A stretch of 10,374 bases of DNA from an uncultured Caryophanales bacterium (GTDB lineage: Bacteria; Bacillota_I; Bacilli_A; RFN20; CAG-826). The position numbers and the translations under genes were made by a program. The notes under the pieces were generated by a model that did not search any database, was not told the origin of the DNA, and saw only the letters and a program-made list of their open reading frames with translations. The stretch spans positions 1 to 10,374 of the forward strand of contig CAMYXQ010000024.1 in assembly GCA_947303105.1 (NCBI GenBank), written 5' to 3'. Positions 1 through 6,336 of this stretch are shown here, one piece after another (within the stretch, counting starts at the first letter, position 1; every line of letters begins with the position of its first letter).

Positions 1-296
1 GCAAAGAAGACTTTGCTTTTTGGCTTAAAAATGCAGTTTTAAATGAAACAATTGTTATTAAATCTATATTTAATAAATATAGTATTCTAGAATTATTCGT
101 TTATAAAAGCAAGGTAGAGTTTTGTTTGAATGGAAAAGATATAGATTCTGTTTCCTCTTTAATTGCCATTTTAGAAGAAGAGGAATACTTAAATGAAACG
201 ATTATTGTGTGCGAGACCTTTGACCATAACAAACCGGAATTCTTGCTTAAGGTGATTGATGATTTAAAAGGAAAGATTAATACATTACGACAATAA
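1..296 (+). CDS. C-terminal fragment of an unrecognised protein, 5' end outside the window
   Basis: A reading frame with codons starting at base 3 stays open for 97 sense codons from the left edge to a TAA at 294-296. Its start lies outside the window. At 28% G+C (84 of 300 bases counted) stops should occur about every 12 codons, so this length argues for real coding. The translation is protein-like: alternating hydrophobic and charged stretches, an acidic run (residues EEEE near base 175) and an ending in ...KGKINTLRQ. I do not recognise a family, and I see no membrane segment or known motif. A factor-independent terminator on the same strand begins 52 bases after the stop, which supports the direction. 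The composition is far below the rest of the window, so the gene may be accessory or acquired. An overlapping minus-strand frame (101-340) runs into non-coding DNA and is less credible. Confidence 0.6.
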   Translation, partial: KEDFAFWLKNAVLNETIVIKSIFNKYSILELFVYKSKVEFCLNGKDIDSVSSLIAILEEEEYLNETIIVCETFDHNKPEFLLKVIDDLKGKINTLRQ

Positions 297-348
297 GCAA
301 GGGTGGAAATTGTATTATTACGCAGCATCCTAGCCAGCAAAGAATGAG

Positions 349-376
349 CCCCCGATTCACTCGGGGGATTTTCTTT
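349..376 (+). terminator. Intrinsic terminator after the left-edge gene
   Basis: CCCCCGA (349-355) pairs perfectly with TCGGGGG (361-367) around the 5-nt loop TTCAC. The T-rich run ATTTTCTTTTC follows. There is no matching T-run on the other side, so it should act only on plus-strand transcripts, ending the unknown gene before degV. Confidence 0.85.
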
Positions 377-379
377 TCA

Positions 380-406
380 TTGCCAAAAACCAATAGTTGG
401 TTTAAT
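380..406 (+). promoter_or_regulatory. Possible degV promoter with a 7-bp inverted repeat in the spacer
   Basis: AAACCAA (387-393) and TTGGTTT (397-403) form a perfect inverted repeat around TAG. TTGCCA (380-385) resembles a -35 box and TTTAAT (401-406) a -10 box, but the spacer is only 15 bp, shorter than ideal. The repeat would fill the spacer, a common operator position. The inverted repeat is seen directly; the promoter and operator roles are inferred. No other convincing promoter is visible between the upstream terminator and degV. Confidence 0.3.
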
Positions 407-451
407 GTTCCTATGCTCGTTTTAACGCGTACCCCCTAAGGAGGCAAAAAC

Positions 452-1324
452 ATGATCATCCTCAGTGCCGAAACCACGATCGACATCCCTGAAGAGTTGC
501 TTGCTCAATACGATATCCACGTTCTCCCATACACCATCGTCATGGGCGACAAAGAATTCCGCGATGGCCAGGTAAAAGGCGAAGATCTTTTCGCCTACAC
601 CGACGAAACCGGCAAACTCGCCAGGACCGCCGCGGTGAACCGCGAGGAATTCCAAGCCCACTTCGAATCCCTTCTCAAAGACCATCCCGACGCCGACATC
701 ATCCATTTCACCCTCTCGAGCGAGATGAGCGCCGCCTATAACAACGCCTGCGCCGTCGCCGAAGGCTTCGGTGGCCACGTCCACATCATCGACAGCCGTG
801 TCCTTAGCACCGGCATCGCCTTGCAGGCGATCTATGCCCGCAAGCTCATCGACGCCGGCTACTCGGTCGATGAAATCATCGAGAAGGTCAAAGAACGCAT
901 CCCCTATGACCAAACCTCCTTCGGTCTCGAAAGCGTCAATTATCTTTATAAGGGTGGCCGTTGCAGCGCTCTCGCGATGCTTGGGGCCAACCTCCTCGGC
1001 CTCCGCCCGCAGATCCTCGTCGTCGACGGCAAGATGAAGCCGGGAAAGAAGTTCCGCGGCAAGATGCGGAAGTGGAGCAAGGATTACATTGACGCGACCT
1101 TAGCCCAATTCAACAACCCCGACCACGAAGTGGTCTTCATCACCTACTCCTCGGTCATGCACTTCGAAGTCATCGAATGGGCCAAAGCCCGTTTGGAGCA
1201 AGAGGGATTCAAGACGATCTACGTCACTAGAGCGAACGGCACCATCTGCTGCCATTGCGGCCCGAAGTGCCTCGGCATCCTCTACTTCAACGACGGCGAC
1301 CATCCGGTCACCCCGAAACAGTAA
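452..1324 (+). CDS. DegV family protein (fatty-acid-binding, FakB-like)
   Basis: This 290-residue protein is full length for the DegV family. Characterised members (FakB) hold a fatty acid in a buried pocket and present it to the kinase FakA for phosphorylation, feeding membrane lipid synthesis. Family landmarks are in order: N-terminal SAETTIDIPEE (5-15), the TAAVN segment (59-63, where many members read TSQ or TSA), SSEMSAAY (89-96), IDSRVLSTG (113-121), NYLYKGGR (163-170) and the C-terminal HCGP segment (268-271). The start ATG follows a strong Shine-Dalgarno (TAAGGAGG, 437-444) at 7 nt. The gene stands alone between two terminators. An unusual cysteine cluster, C266, C267, C269 and C273, surrounds the HCGP segment. 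The family call is firm. The bound lipid and a FakA partner cannot be seen here, so a fakB symbol is not given. Confidence 0.93.
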   Translation: MIILSAETTIDIPEELLAQYDIHVLPYTIVMGDKEFRDGQVKGEDLFAYTDETGKLARTAAVNREEFQAHFESLLKDHPDADIIHFTLSSEMSAAYNNACAVAEGFGGHVHIIDSRVLSTGIALQAIYARKLIDAGYSVDEIIEKVKERIPYDQTSFGLESVNYLYKGGRCSALAMLGANLLGLRPQILVVDGKMKPGKKFRGKMRKWSKDYIDATLAQFNNPDHEVVFITYSSVMHFEVIEWAKARLEQEGFKTIYVTRANGTICCHCGPKCLGILYFNDGDHPVTPKQ

Positions 1325-1325
1325 A

Positions 1326-1349
1326 AGAGGCCCATCACGGGCCTTTTTT
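1326..1349 (+). terminator. Intrinsic terminator of degV
   Basis: AGGCCC (1328-1333) pairs with GGGCCT (1339-1344) around ATCAC, and outer A-T and G-U pairs lengthen the stem. A run of six T follows (1344-1349). It begins 2 bases after the degV stop codon and separates degV from the rimP operon. Confidence 0.88.
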
Positions 1350-1353
1350 GTGC

Positions 1354-1382
1354 TTGTAACGCGGTCACGCACCCATTACAAT
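1354..1382 (+). promoter_or_regulatory. Sigma-A-type promoter of the rimP-nusA-infB-rbfA operon
   Basis: TTGTAA (1354-1359) as -35 and TACAAT (1377-1382) as -10 are separated by an ideal 17 bp; they match the consensus at 4 of 6 and 5 of 6 positions. It lies directly after the degV terminator and before a closely packed operon. Transcription would begin near 1388-1390, giving a leader of about 80 nt. The start point is inferred. Confidence 0.65.
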
Positions 1383-1387
1383 ATACG

Positions 1388-1471
1388 CGCGGTAATCCTC
1401 GGAAGAGGCCCGCGAAACAACTCTTTTTAAGGGTGGCTTGGGCCACTCTTTCTCTTGTAAGGGAGGAAAGA
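1388..1471 (+). promoter_or_regulatory. Structured 5' leader of the rimP operon
   Basis: Two hairpins can be drawn. The first has CGCGG (1388-1392) pairing with CCGCG (1410-1414), enclosing CCTC/GAGG closed by a GGAA loop (1397-1408). The second has AAGGGTGGC (1429-1437) pairing with GCCACTCTT (1442-1450) around TTGG, one pair being G-U. A competing pairing is possible between AAGAGGCCC (1403-1411) and GGGC plus CTCTT (1440-1450, with a CA bulge), which would break both. The Shine-Dalgarno (1460-1466) follows 9 nt after the second hairpin. This could be autoregulatory, as nusA operons often are, but no known leader family is recognised. Confidence 0.4.
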
Positions 1472-1933
1472 ATGGAATTAGAAAGCAAGTTAAGGAACCT
1501 ACTCGCCCCTGAGGTCGCCGAGCTCGGATACGAGATCGCCAAGTTGAATCTCGTGTCGAACAAGAACGGCTTGACCTTGGAGATCGCCGTCGACCGCGAT
1601 GACCCCATATCGCTCGATGATATCGTCCTCGTCAGCGGCCGCATCAACGAAGTCCTCGACCGCGAGGATCCCATCTCCGCCCCTTATACCCTAGACGTTT
1701 CTTCCCTCGGGGCCGAAAAGCCGATCCCCATCGACCGCCTCGCCCATTACGTCGGCCGTTACGTTAACGTCCACATCCGCGACGCCGTCGGCGGGAAGAA
1801 CAATTACGAAGGCGACTTACTCGCCATCGAAAACGATGTTGTCCGCATCGCCTACCGCGACAAGACGCGGGCCAAAACCGTCGAGTTGGCCTTACCCAAC
1901 ATCGACAAAGCAAGATTAGCCATCAAATTCTGA
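1472..1933 (+). CDS. rimP: Ribosome maturation factor RimP
   Basis: RimP helps mature the 30S ribosomal subunit, assisting late-binding proteins on the 16S rRNA in the cytoplasm. The 153-residue product is the usual size. The N-terminal domain shows IAVDRDDPISLDD (38-50), SGRINEVLDREDPI (55-68) and DVSSLGAEKPI (75-85), where the usual VSSPG reads VSSLG. The C-terminal Sm-like domain covers about residues 90-153 and ends in the typical NIDKARLAIKF. I chose the ATG at 1472 because AGGGAGG lies 5 nt upstream and the protein then begins as family members do. A GTG at 1433 in the same frame would add 13 non-conserved residues and would read through the Shine-Dalgarno. It is the first gene of the operon, 13 bases before nusA, as in Bacillus. 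Confidence 0.95.
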   Translation: MELESKLRNLLAPEVAELGYEIAKLNLVSNKNGLTLEIAVDRDDPISLDDIVLVSGRINEVLDREDPISAPYTLDVSSLGAEKPIPIDRLAHYVGRYVNVHIRDAVGGKNNYEGDLLAIENDVVRIAYRDKTRAKTVELALPNIDKARLAIKF

Positions 1934-1946
1934 AAGGATTGGAATC

Positions 1947-3578
1947 ATGAATATCTCAGCATTCTCCGCCGCGATCGATGAGATCGCCGAAACGAAAGGA
2001 TTGACCCGCGAGATCGTCCTCGAAGCCCTCCGCGAATCGATCAAGAAAGCCTACATCAAGCACCTCGGTGGCGGCGACGACGCAGTCGTCGAAGTCAACT
2101 TCGATCCGATCACCAACGAAATCACCTGCCGTCAGCTCAAGACAGTCGTTGAGGAAGTCCAGGACGATTATCTCGAAGTCGAATACGACGAAGTCAACGA
2201 AGGCCTCAAGAAACCGAAGTGGAAAGTCGGGGACCTTTACCCGATCGAATGCCCGGTCGAGGACATGAGCAAGGTTTTCGCCAAAGCCGTTCAGAATAAC
2301 TTCCGCAGCAAACTCGCCGAAGCCGAGCGCCTCGCCCTCTATGACACCTATAAGGATTACATCGGCGAGATGATCACCGGCACCGTCGAGAAGAGCGATG
2401 ACCGTTCCGTCTTCGTCAACATCGGCCGCACGACCGTCGAACTGACCCGTCGCGAACTGATCGGCGACGAATTCTTCAAGATCGGCGACCCGATCAAGGT
2501 CTACATCCAAGAAGTCAAGCAGGTCACCGAAGAAGGCAAGCCTTCCCGCGGCCCGCAGATCGAAGTCACCCGCTCCAGCGATGGTTTCCTCAAACGTCTC
2601 TTTGAAGAAGAGATCCACGAAATCTATGATGGCACCGTTTTAATCAAAGGCATCGCCCGCGAAGCCGGCATCCGCGCGAAAGTCGCCGTCGCCTCCAAAA
2701 ACGAGGACGTCGACGCGACTGGCGCCTGCATCGGCCAAGGCGGCAGCCGCATCCAGAAGATCGTCGCCCAACTCGGCAACGGCAAAGACAAAGAGAAGAT
2801 CGATGTCATTTCCTGGAGCCCGAACCCCGCCTTATTCATCGCCGAAGCCCTCCGCCCGGCCCAAGTCCTCGGCGTCGCCATCGAAGATGAAGAAGAGAAG
2901 ACCGCGATCGCGATCGTCCGTGACGAGCAACTCAGCCTCGCCATCGGCAAGAAAGGCGCGAACGCCCGCCTTGCCAACCGGTTAACCGGTTGGAAGATCG
3001 ACATCATCGAAGAGAACATCGCCCTCGAAGATGGCATCGAATTCGAGACGGTCGAGGAGATCATGCGCAAAGCCGACGAGGAGAAGAAACTCGCCGATCG
3101 CCTCATCTCCGCCAAGAAGGAGCAGGAAGAAGTCGGCGCCCCGAACGTCAGCAAAGAAGACATCACCTTCAGCCCGGCCCCGGCCATCGAGACCCCGGCT
3201 CCCGCGAAAGAAGAACCGGTCGTCGAAGAAACCAAGCCGGTCGAAGAACCCGTCGTCGAGACCCCGGTCCAGCCGACCGTCGAAGTCAAGACCACGACCA
3301 AACTCGACGAACTCGAGAAAGACCTCGAGAAATCCAAATCCAGCGCCGCCAAGTCGGACAAACCGGCCAAATCCAAGCGCCCGCGCAAGATCACCGAAGA
3401 AGAAGTCGAGCATGCCGAGCCGGCCAAAGTGGCCCCGGCTGTCAACGCCATGCCGATCTACTCCGAGGAAGAGCTCGCTGACATCGAAGCCGAAGAAAAC
3501 GCCCTCGCCGAAGAAGACGAGTACTACAACGACATCGACGAAGAATACGGCGACGACGATTACTACGACGAGAATTAA
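1947..3578 (+). CDS. nusA: Transcription elongation/termination factor NusA with long acidic tail
   Basis: NusA binds RNA polymerase and nascent RNA and modulates pausing, termination and antitermination. Of 543 residues, about 1-355 are the conserved core: N-terminal polymerase-binding domain (1-125), S1 domain (about 135-200), the linker SSDGFLKRLFEEEIHEIYDG (210-229), KH1 with GQGG (263-266, where GxRG is more common) and KH2 with GKKG (334-337). Residues about 390-543 are an extra low-complexity tail: a Pro/Glu/Val stretch with EEPVVE repeated at 422-427 and 433-438, a Lys/Ser-rich basic patch (about 463-481) and a strongly acidic Asp/Glu/Tyr end (505-543). Many Firmicutes NusA proteins stop soon after KH2. 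Shine-Dalgarno AAAGGA (1933-1938) lies 8 nt before the ATG. A perfect 20-bp palindrome lies within the KH2 coding region. Confidence 0.97.
   Translation: MNISAFSAAIDEIAETKGLTREIVLEALRESIKKAYIKHLGGGDDAVVEVNFDPITNEITCRQLKTVVEEVQDDYLEVEYDEVNEGLKKPKWKVGDLYPIECPVEDMSKVFAKAVQNNFRSKLAEAERLALYDTYKDYIGEMITGTVEKSDDRSVFVNIGRTTVELTRRELIGDEFFKIGDPIKVYIQEVKQVTEEGKPSRGPQIEVTRSSDGFLKRLFEEEIHEIYDGTVLIKGIAREAGIRAKVAVASKNEDVDATGACIGQGGSRIQKIVAQLGNGKDKEKIDVISWSPNPALFIAEALRPAQVLGVAIEDEEEKTAIAIVRDEQLSLAIGKKGANARLANRLTGWKIDIIEENIALEDGIEFETVEEIMRKADEEKKLADRLISAKKEQEEVGAPNVSKEDITFSPAPAIETPAPAKEEPVVEETKPVEEPVVETPVQPTVEVKTTTKLDELEKDLEKSKSSAAKSDKPAKSKRPRKITEEEVEHAEPAKVAPAVNAMPIYSEEELADIEAEENALAEEDEYYNDIDEEYGDDDYYDEN
2974..2993. 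repeat. Perfect 20-bp palindrome inside nusA
   Basis: CCAACCGGTTAACCGGTTGG reads identically on both strands. It encodes Asn-Arg-Leu-Thr-Gly-Trp of the KH2 region using CGG, TTA and GGT, codons that nusA otherwise mostly avoids in favour of CGC, CTC and GGC. It could be a protein-binding site or an RNA hairpin (8 bp around a TTAA loop). No function is shown. Confidence 0.6.
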
Positions 3579-3580
3579 CG

Positions 3581-3826
3581 ATGACCAAGATCCCCGAGCG
3601 AACCGACATCGTCACGCGGAAGTGCTTCCGAAAGGAAGAACTTCTTCGTTTCGTCGTCCGCGACGGGAAATTGCATTATGATCCGTCCGGCAAAGCGGCG
3701 GGGAGGGGGCTCTACCTCCATCCCGAGAGCCGCGACAAGGCCTTGGACGGCAAAGCCTTCTCCAAGGCGCTCCGTCATCGCGTGAGCCCCGAGGAGGCGA
3801 AGGAGGCCATCGATGAATCACGATAA
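3581..3826 (+). CDS. ylxR: YlxR/RnpM family RNA-binding protein (DUF448)
   Basis: This small basic protein (81 residues) is almost always encoded between nusA and infB in Firmicutes. The Bacillus homologue has been described as RnpM, a modulator that binds the RNase P RNA. Visible features are the PERTDIVTRKC opening (5-15), EELLRFVV (19-26) and the family signature DPSGKAAGRGLYLH (34-47). The RxC common near the start of many relatives is RTD here, as in some Bacilli. The ATG lies 2 bases after the nusA stop, with only a weak GAG-type ribosome site inside the end of nusA, so translation is probably coupled to nusA. The gene overlaps ylxQ by 14 bp. Confidence 0.92.
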   Translation: MTKIPERTDIVTRKCFRKEELLRFVVRDGKLHYDPSGKAAGRGLYLHPESRDKALDGKAFSKALRHRVSPEEAKEAIDESR

Positions 3827-4115
3827 GACCCTCGGGTTCATCGGTATCCTCAACCGGGGGAGAAAAACCCTGATCGGAAGCGCCGCCCTCGAAGGCATCG
3901 GCAAAGGCCGATTCGCCTTCCTCGCCAAGGATGCCTCCGCGAACACCCGCAAAGAAGCGCAAAGCGCTTTGAAGAAGAACCCCCTTCCTCTCAACGAGGA
4001 ATTCACCAAGGCGGAACTCGGCGCCGCCATCGGCTACGAAAGCGTCAGCTTCCTCGTGGTCACTGACGCCCATGCCGCCAAGAAGCTTAAGCAAGAACAG
4101 GAGGAACAAGCATGA
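3813..4115 (+). CDS. ylxQ: YlxQ, L7Ae-family RNA-binding protein
   Basis: A 100-residue member of the L7Ae/L30e/S12e/Gadd45 fold family, whose members bind kink-turn RNA; its exact role in the cell is unsettled. Typical landmarks are a glycine and basic-rich opening helix (LNRGRKTLIGS, 13-23), the central FLAKDASANT (36-45), and FTKAELGAAIGYESVSFLVV (64-83). The C-terminus is a short charged tail (KKLKQEQEEQA). The start is set by a strong AAGGAGG at 3800-3806, 6 nt upstream and inside ylxR. It overlaps ylxR by 14 bp and infB by 4 bp (ATGA), so translation is likely coupled through the cluster. The gene order alone strongly supports the call. Confidence 0.93.
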   Translation: MNHDKTLGFIGILNRGRKTLIGSAALEGIGKGRFAFLAKDASANTRKEAQSALKKNPLPLNEEFTKAELGAAIGYESVSFLVVTDAHAAKKLKQEQEEQA

Positions 4116-5974
4116 AGAAACCCCAATACAAAGGCAACAAAAAGCCCCAGCAGCAGAATCGCCGCATCGAGAACTTCTCCGATCGCCGCGGTCCGCGCAA
4201 AGAGGAATATGCCAAGGTCAATGGCGGCGTTTTCGTCTACAGCAAGCCGATCACCGTCGCCGAACTTTCCAAAGCGATCAACGTTCCTTCTCCGGCCATC
4301 ATCAAGTATCTGTTCATGCAGGGCAAGATGATCACCATCAACCAAATCCTCGACGACGAGATGATCGGCGAACTCTGCTTAGAGTTCGGCTACGACTTCA
4401 AGAAAGAGAAGATCGTCGATGCCGAGCACTTCGAAGAACTCGAGATCAACGATGATCCGAAAGACCTGCAGCCCCGTCCGCCCGTCGTCACCGTCATGGG
4501 TCACGTCGACCACGGCAAAACGACCTTGATCGACGCCATCCGGAACAGCAACCTCGCCGCCAAAGAAGCCGGTGGCATCAGCCAGGCGATCGGCGCTTAC
4601 CAGAAAGACTACAAAGGGCAGAAGATCACGATGATCGACACCCCGGGGCACGCGGCCTTCACCGCGATGCGCGCCCGCGGTGCGCAGGTCACCGACATCG
4701 TCGTCCTTGTCGTCGCCGCCGATGACGGCGTCATGCCCCAGACCATCGAGGCCATCAACCACGCCAAAGCGGCCGGCTGCGAAGTCATCGTCGCCATCAA
4801 TAAGATGGACGTTCCGGGCGCCAACCCGACCCGGGTCAAAGAAGAGCTCATGCAGCATGACCTCATCGCCGAAGAATACGGCGGTGATATCCTCACCGTC
4901 GAAATCTCCGCCAAGAAAGGCACCGGCATCGACGATTTGCTCGACGCCATCCTCCTAAAAGCGGAAATGCTCGAATTCAAAGCGAATCCCAACCGTTTCG
5001 CCATCGGCAGCGTCCTCGAAGCCAACCTCGATAAGGGCGAAGGCCCCAAGGCCACCCTCCTTGTCCAGAACGGCACCCTCAACCACAACGACTACGTCGT
5101 CGTCGGGGAGATCTACGGCAAAATCCGCCGCATGACCAACGAATACGGCCAGGTCCTCAAGACCGCCGCCCCGAGCACCCCGGTGTCCGTCACCGGCTTA
5201 AGCGGCGTCCCGAGCGCCGGCGAACGCTTCATGGCCTTTGCTTCAGAGAAGCAAGCCAAGGAAATCGCCGAAAAGCGCGCTCTCGCTCGCAAGGAGGAAA
5301 GCCAGGCCGGGACATCCGCGATGTCCTTGAGCGACCTCAACAACCTCGTCAACGCCGGCAAGGTCCAGGAAATCAACGTCATCGTCAAAGCCGACACCGA
5401 TGGTTCGGCCGAAGCGGTGAAGGGGAGCCTCGTCAAAGCCAGCAACGACAAAGTGAAAATCAATGTCATCGCCGCCAACGCCGGCGCCATCAATGACAGC
5501 GACGTTCTGCTCGCCTCCGCCAGCCACGCGATCATCTACGGCTTCAATATCCGCCCGGATGCCCGCATCTCGGCCAAGGCCAAAGAGAGCAAAGTCGAAA
5601 TCCGCACCTACCGCATCATCTATGAGATGATCGACGACATCGAAGCCGCCCTCAAGGGTATGTACAAAGCCGAGCTCGTCGAGCAGGTCACCGGCCAGGC
5701 CGAAGTCCGCCATCTTTATAAGATCAGCAAAGTCGGCACCGTCGCCGGTTGCTATGTCACCGACGGCAGCATCAAGAACGAATCGAAGATGCGCCTCCTT
5801 CGCGACGGCGTCATCGTTTACGAAGGGAAGATCGCTTCTTTGAAGCGATTCAAAGACGATGCCAAGGAAGTCCGCCAGGGCTACGAATGCGGCTTAATGA
5901 TCGAAGGCTTCAATGACCTCACAGAAGGCGACATCGTCGAAGGCTACGAGATGATCGAGAAAGAGGAGAAATAA
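4112..5974 (+). CDS. infB: Translation initiation factor IF-2
   Basis: IF2 is the GTPase that brings fMet-tRNA to the 30S subunit and promotes 50S joining. At 620 residues it is a short form: only about 37 basic residues precede the IF2-N domain (about 38-98). The G domain (about 123-290) shows all motifs: G1 GHVDHGKTT (130-138), G2 GGISQAIGAY (154-163), G3 DTPGH (176-180), G4 NKMD (230-233) and G5 SAK (266-268). Domains II, III and the fMet-tRNA-binding C-terminal domain follow, with EGKIASLKRFKDD (571-583) near the end. G2 departs from the common GGITQHIGAY by Ser for Thr and Ala for His. The start overlaps ylxQ by ATGA and has AGGAGG at 4099-4104, 7 nt upstream. The stop overlaps the rbfA start by one base. 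Confidence 0.97.
   Translation: MKKPQYKGNKKPQQQNRRIENFSDRRGPRKEEYAKVNGGVFVYSKPITVAELSKAINVPSPAIIKYLFMQGKMITINQILDDEMIGELCLEFGYDFKKEKIVDAEHFEELEINDDPKDLQPRPPVVTVMGHVDHGKTTLIDAIRNSNLAAKEAGGISQAIGAYQKDYKGQKITMIDTPGHAAFTAMRARGAQVTDIVVLVVAADDGVMPQTIEAINHAKAAGCEVIVAINKMDVPGANPTRVKEELMQHDLIAEEYGGDILTVEISAKKGTGIDDLLDAILLKAEMLEFKANPNRFAIGSVLEANLDKGEGPKATLLVQNGTLNHNDYVVVGEIYGKIRRMTNEYGQVLKTAAPSTPVSVTGLSGVPSAGERFMAFASEKQAKEIAEKRALARKEESQAGTSAMSLSDLNNLVNAGKVQEINVIVKADTDGSAEAVKGSLVKASNDKVKINVIAANAGAINDSDVLLASASHAIIYGFNIRPDARISAKAKESKVEIRTYRIIYEMIDDIEAALKGMYKAELVEQVTGQAEVRHLYKISKVGTVAGCYVTDGSIKNESKMRLLRDGVIVYEGKIASLKRFKDDAKEVRQGYECGLMIEGFNDLTEGDIVEGYEMIEKEEK
5831..5856 (+). repeat. Two overlapping, mutually exclusive inverted repeats in infB
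   Basis: ATCGCTTC (5831-5838) pairs with GAAGCGAT (5842-5849) around TTT. TCTTTGAA (5837-5844) pairs with TTCAAAGA (5849-5856) around GCGA, a GNRA-type loop. Both are perfect 8-bp stems and cannot form together. The encoded KIASLKRFKDD is conserved in IF2, which may explain part of the pattern. No T-run follows, so it is not a terminator. Confidence 0.45.
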
Positions 5975-6336
5975 TGGCTGATCGCAAAGGACGTTTAAAA
6001 GCGCTCATCGGTCGGTATATCTCCGATATCCTCACCTTTGAGCTCAAGAACAAACGCGTTGGTCTCCCTTCGGTGAACGAAGTCATCGTCAATGAGGACT
6101 GCTCGCTCGCCAAAGTGTATGTTTCCTTCCTCGGCGCCAAATATCCGCGCCAGAACTTAGAGGAATTGAATCGGTGCAAAGGATTCGTCCGTTCTTCGCT
6201 TGCGAAGAAACTCGACGTCTACAAGGTTCCGGAAATCGTCTTCCTCTATGACGATCAATTCGAAAAAGCGGACCGCTTAGACGAAGCGCTCCGCCGTGAA
6301 GCCGAATCGATCGAATCGGCCAAGGAACATCAATAA
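5974..6336 (+). CDS. rbfA: 30S ribosome-binding factor RbfA
   Basis: RbfA is a KH-fold protein that binds the immature 30S subunit near the 16S 5' domain and helps late maturation and cold adaptation. The 120-residue product is normal in length. Visible signatures are KVYVSFLG (47-54), GFVRSSLAKKL (70-80) and VPEIVFLYDD followed by DRLDEALR (85-107). Translation begins at the ATG overlapping the infB stop (TAATG), with AGAGGAG at 5962-5968, 5 nt upstream. It is the last gene of the operon. Its stop codon overlaps the end of the convergent ttcA-like gene by 7 bp, and a strong terminator begins 12 bases later. Confidence 0.96.
   Translation: MADRKGRLKALIGRYISDILTFELKNKRVGLPSVNEVIVNEDCSLAKVYVSFLGAKYPRQNLEELNRCKGFVRSSLAKKLDVYKVPEIVFLYDDQFEKADRLDEALRREAESIESAKEHQ

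Noticed and set aside
101..340. Minus-strand 79-codon frame at the left edge
   Set aside because: It runs across the non-coding gap, while the plus frame ends just before a matching terminator and looks more protein-like.
1433..1471. Upstream GTG start extending rimP by 13 residues
   Set aside because: It would translate the Shine-Dalgarno and leader hairpin, has no ribosome site of its own, and the added residues do not look like RimP.
1931..1933. Mollicute code 4 (TGA as tryptophan)
   Set aside because: TGA ends rimP, ylxQ, truB and the ttcA-like gene at the expected protein lengths, and tryptophans are written TGG.
1956..3451. Long minus-strand frames antisense to nusA (220 and 275 codons)
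   Set aside because: They arise from the strong C-ending codon bias of nusA, have low-complexity products and no ribosome sites.
3031..3681. Plus-strand 216-codon frame overlapping the nusA tail and ylxR
   Set aside because: Its product is a Ser/Pro/Arg/Lys shadow of the repetitive tail, and nusA and ylxR explain the region.
6301..6320. GCCGA/TCGGC hairpin in rbfA as terminator for the ttcA-like gene
   Set aside because: The stem is short with a mismatch and no T-run follows on the minus strand.
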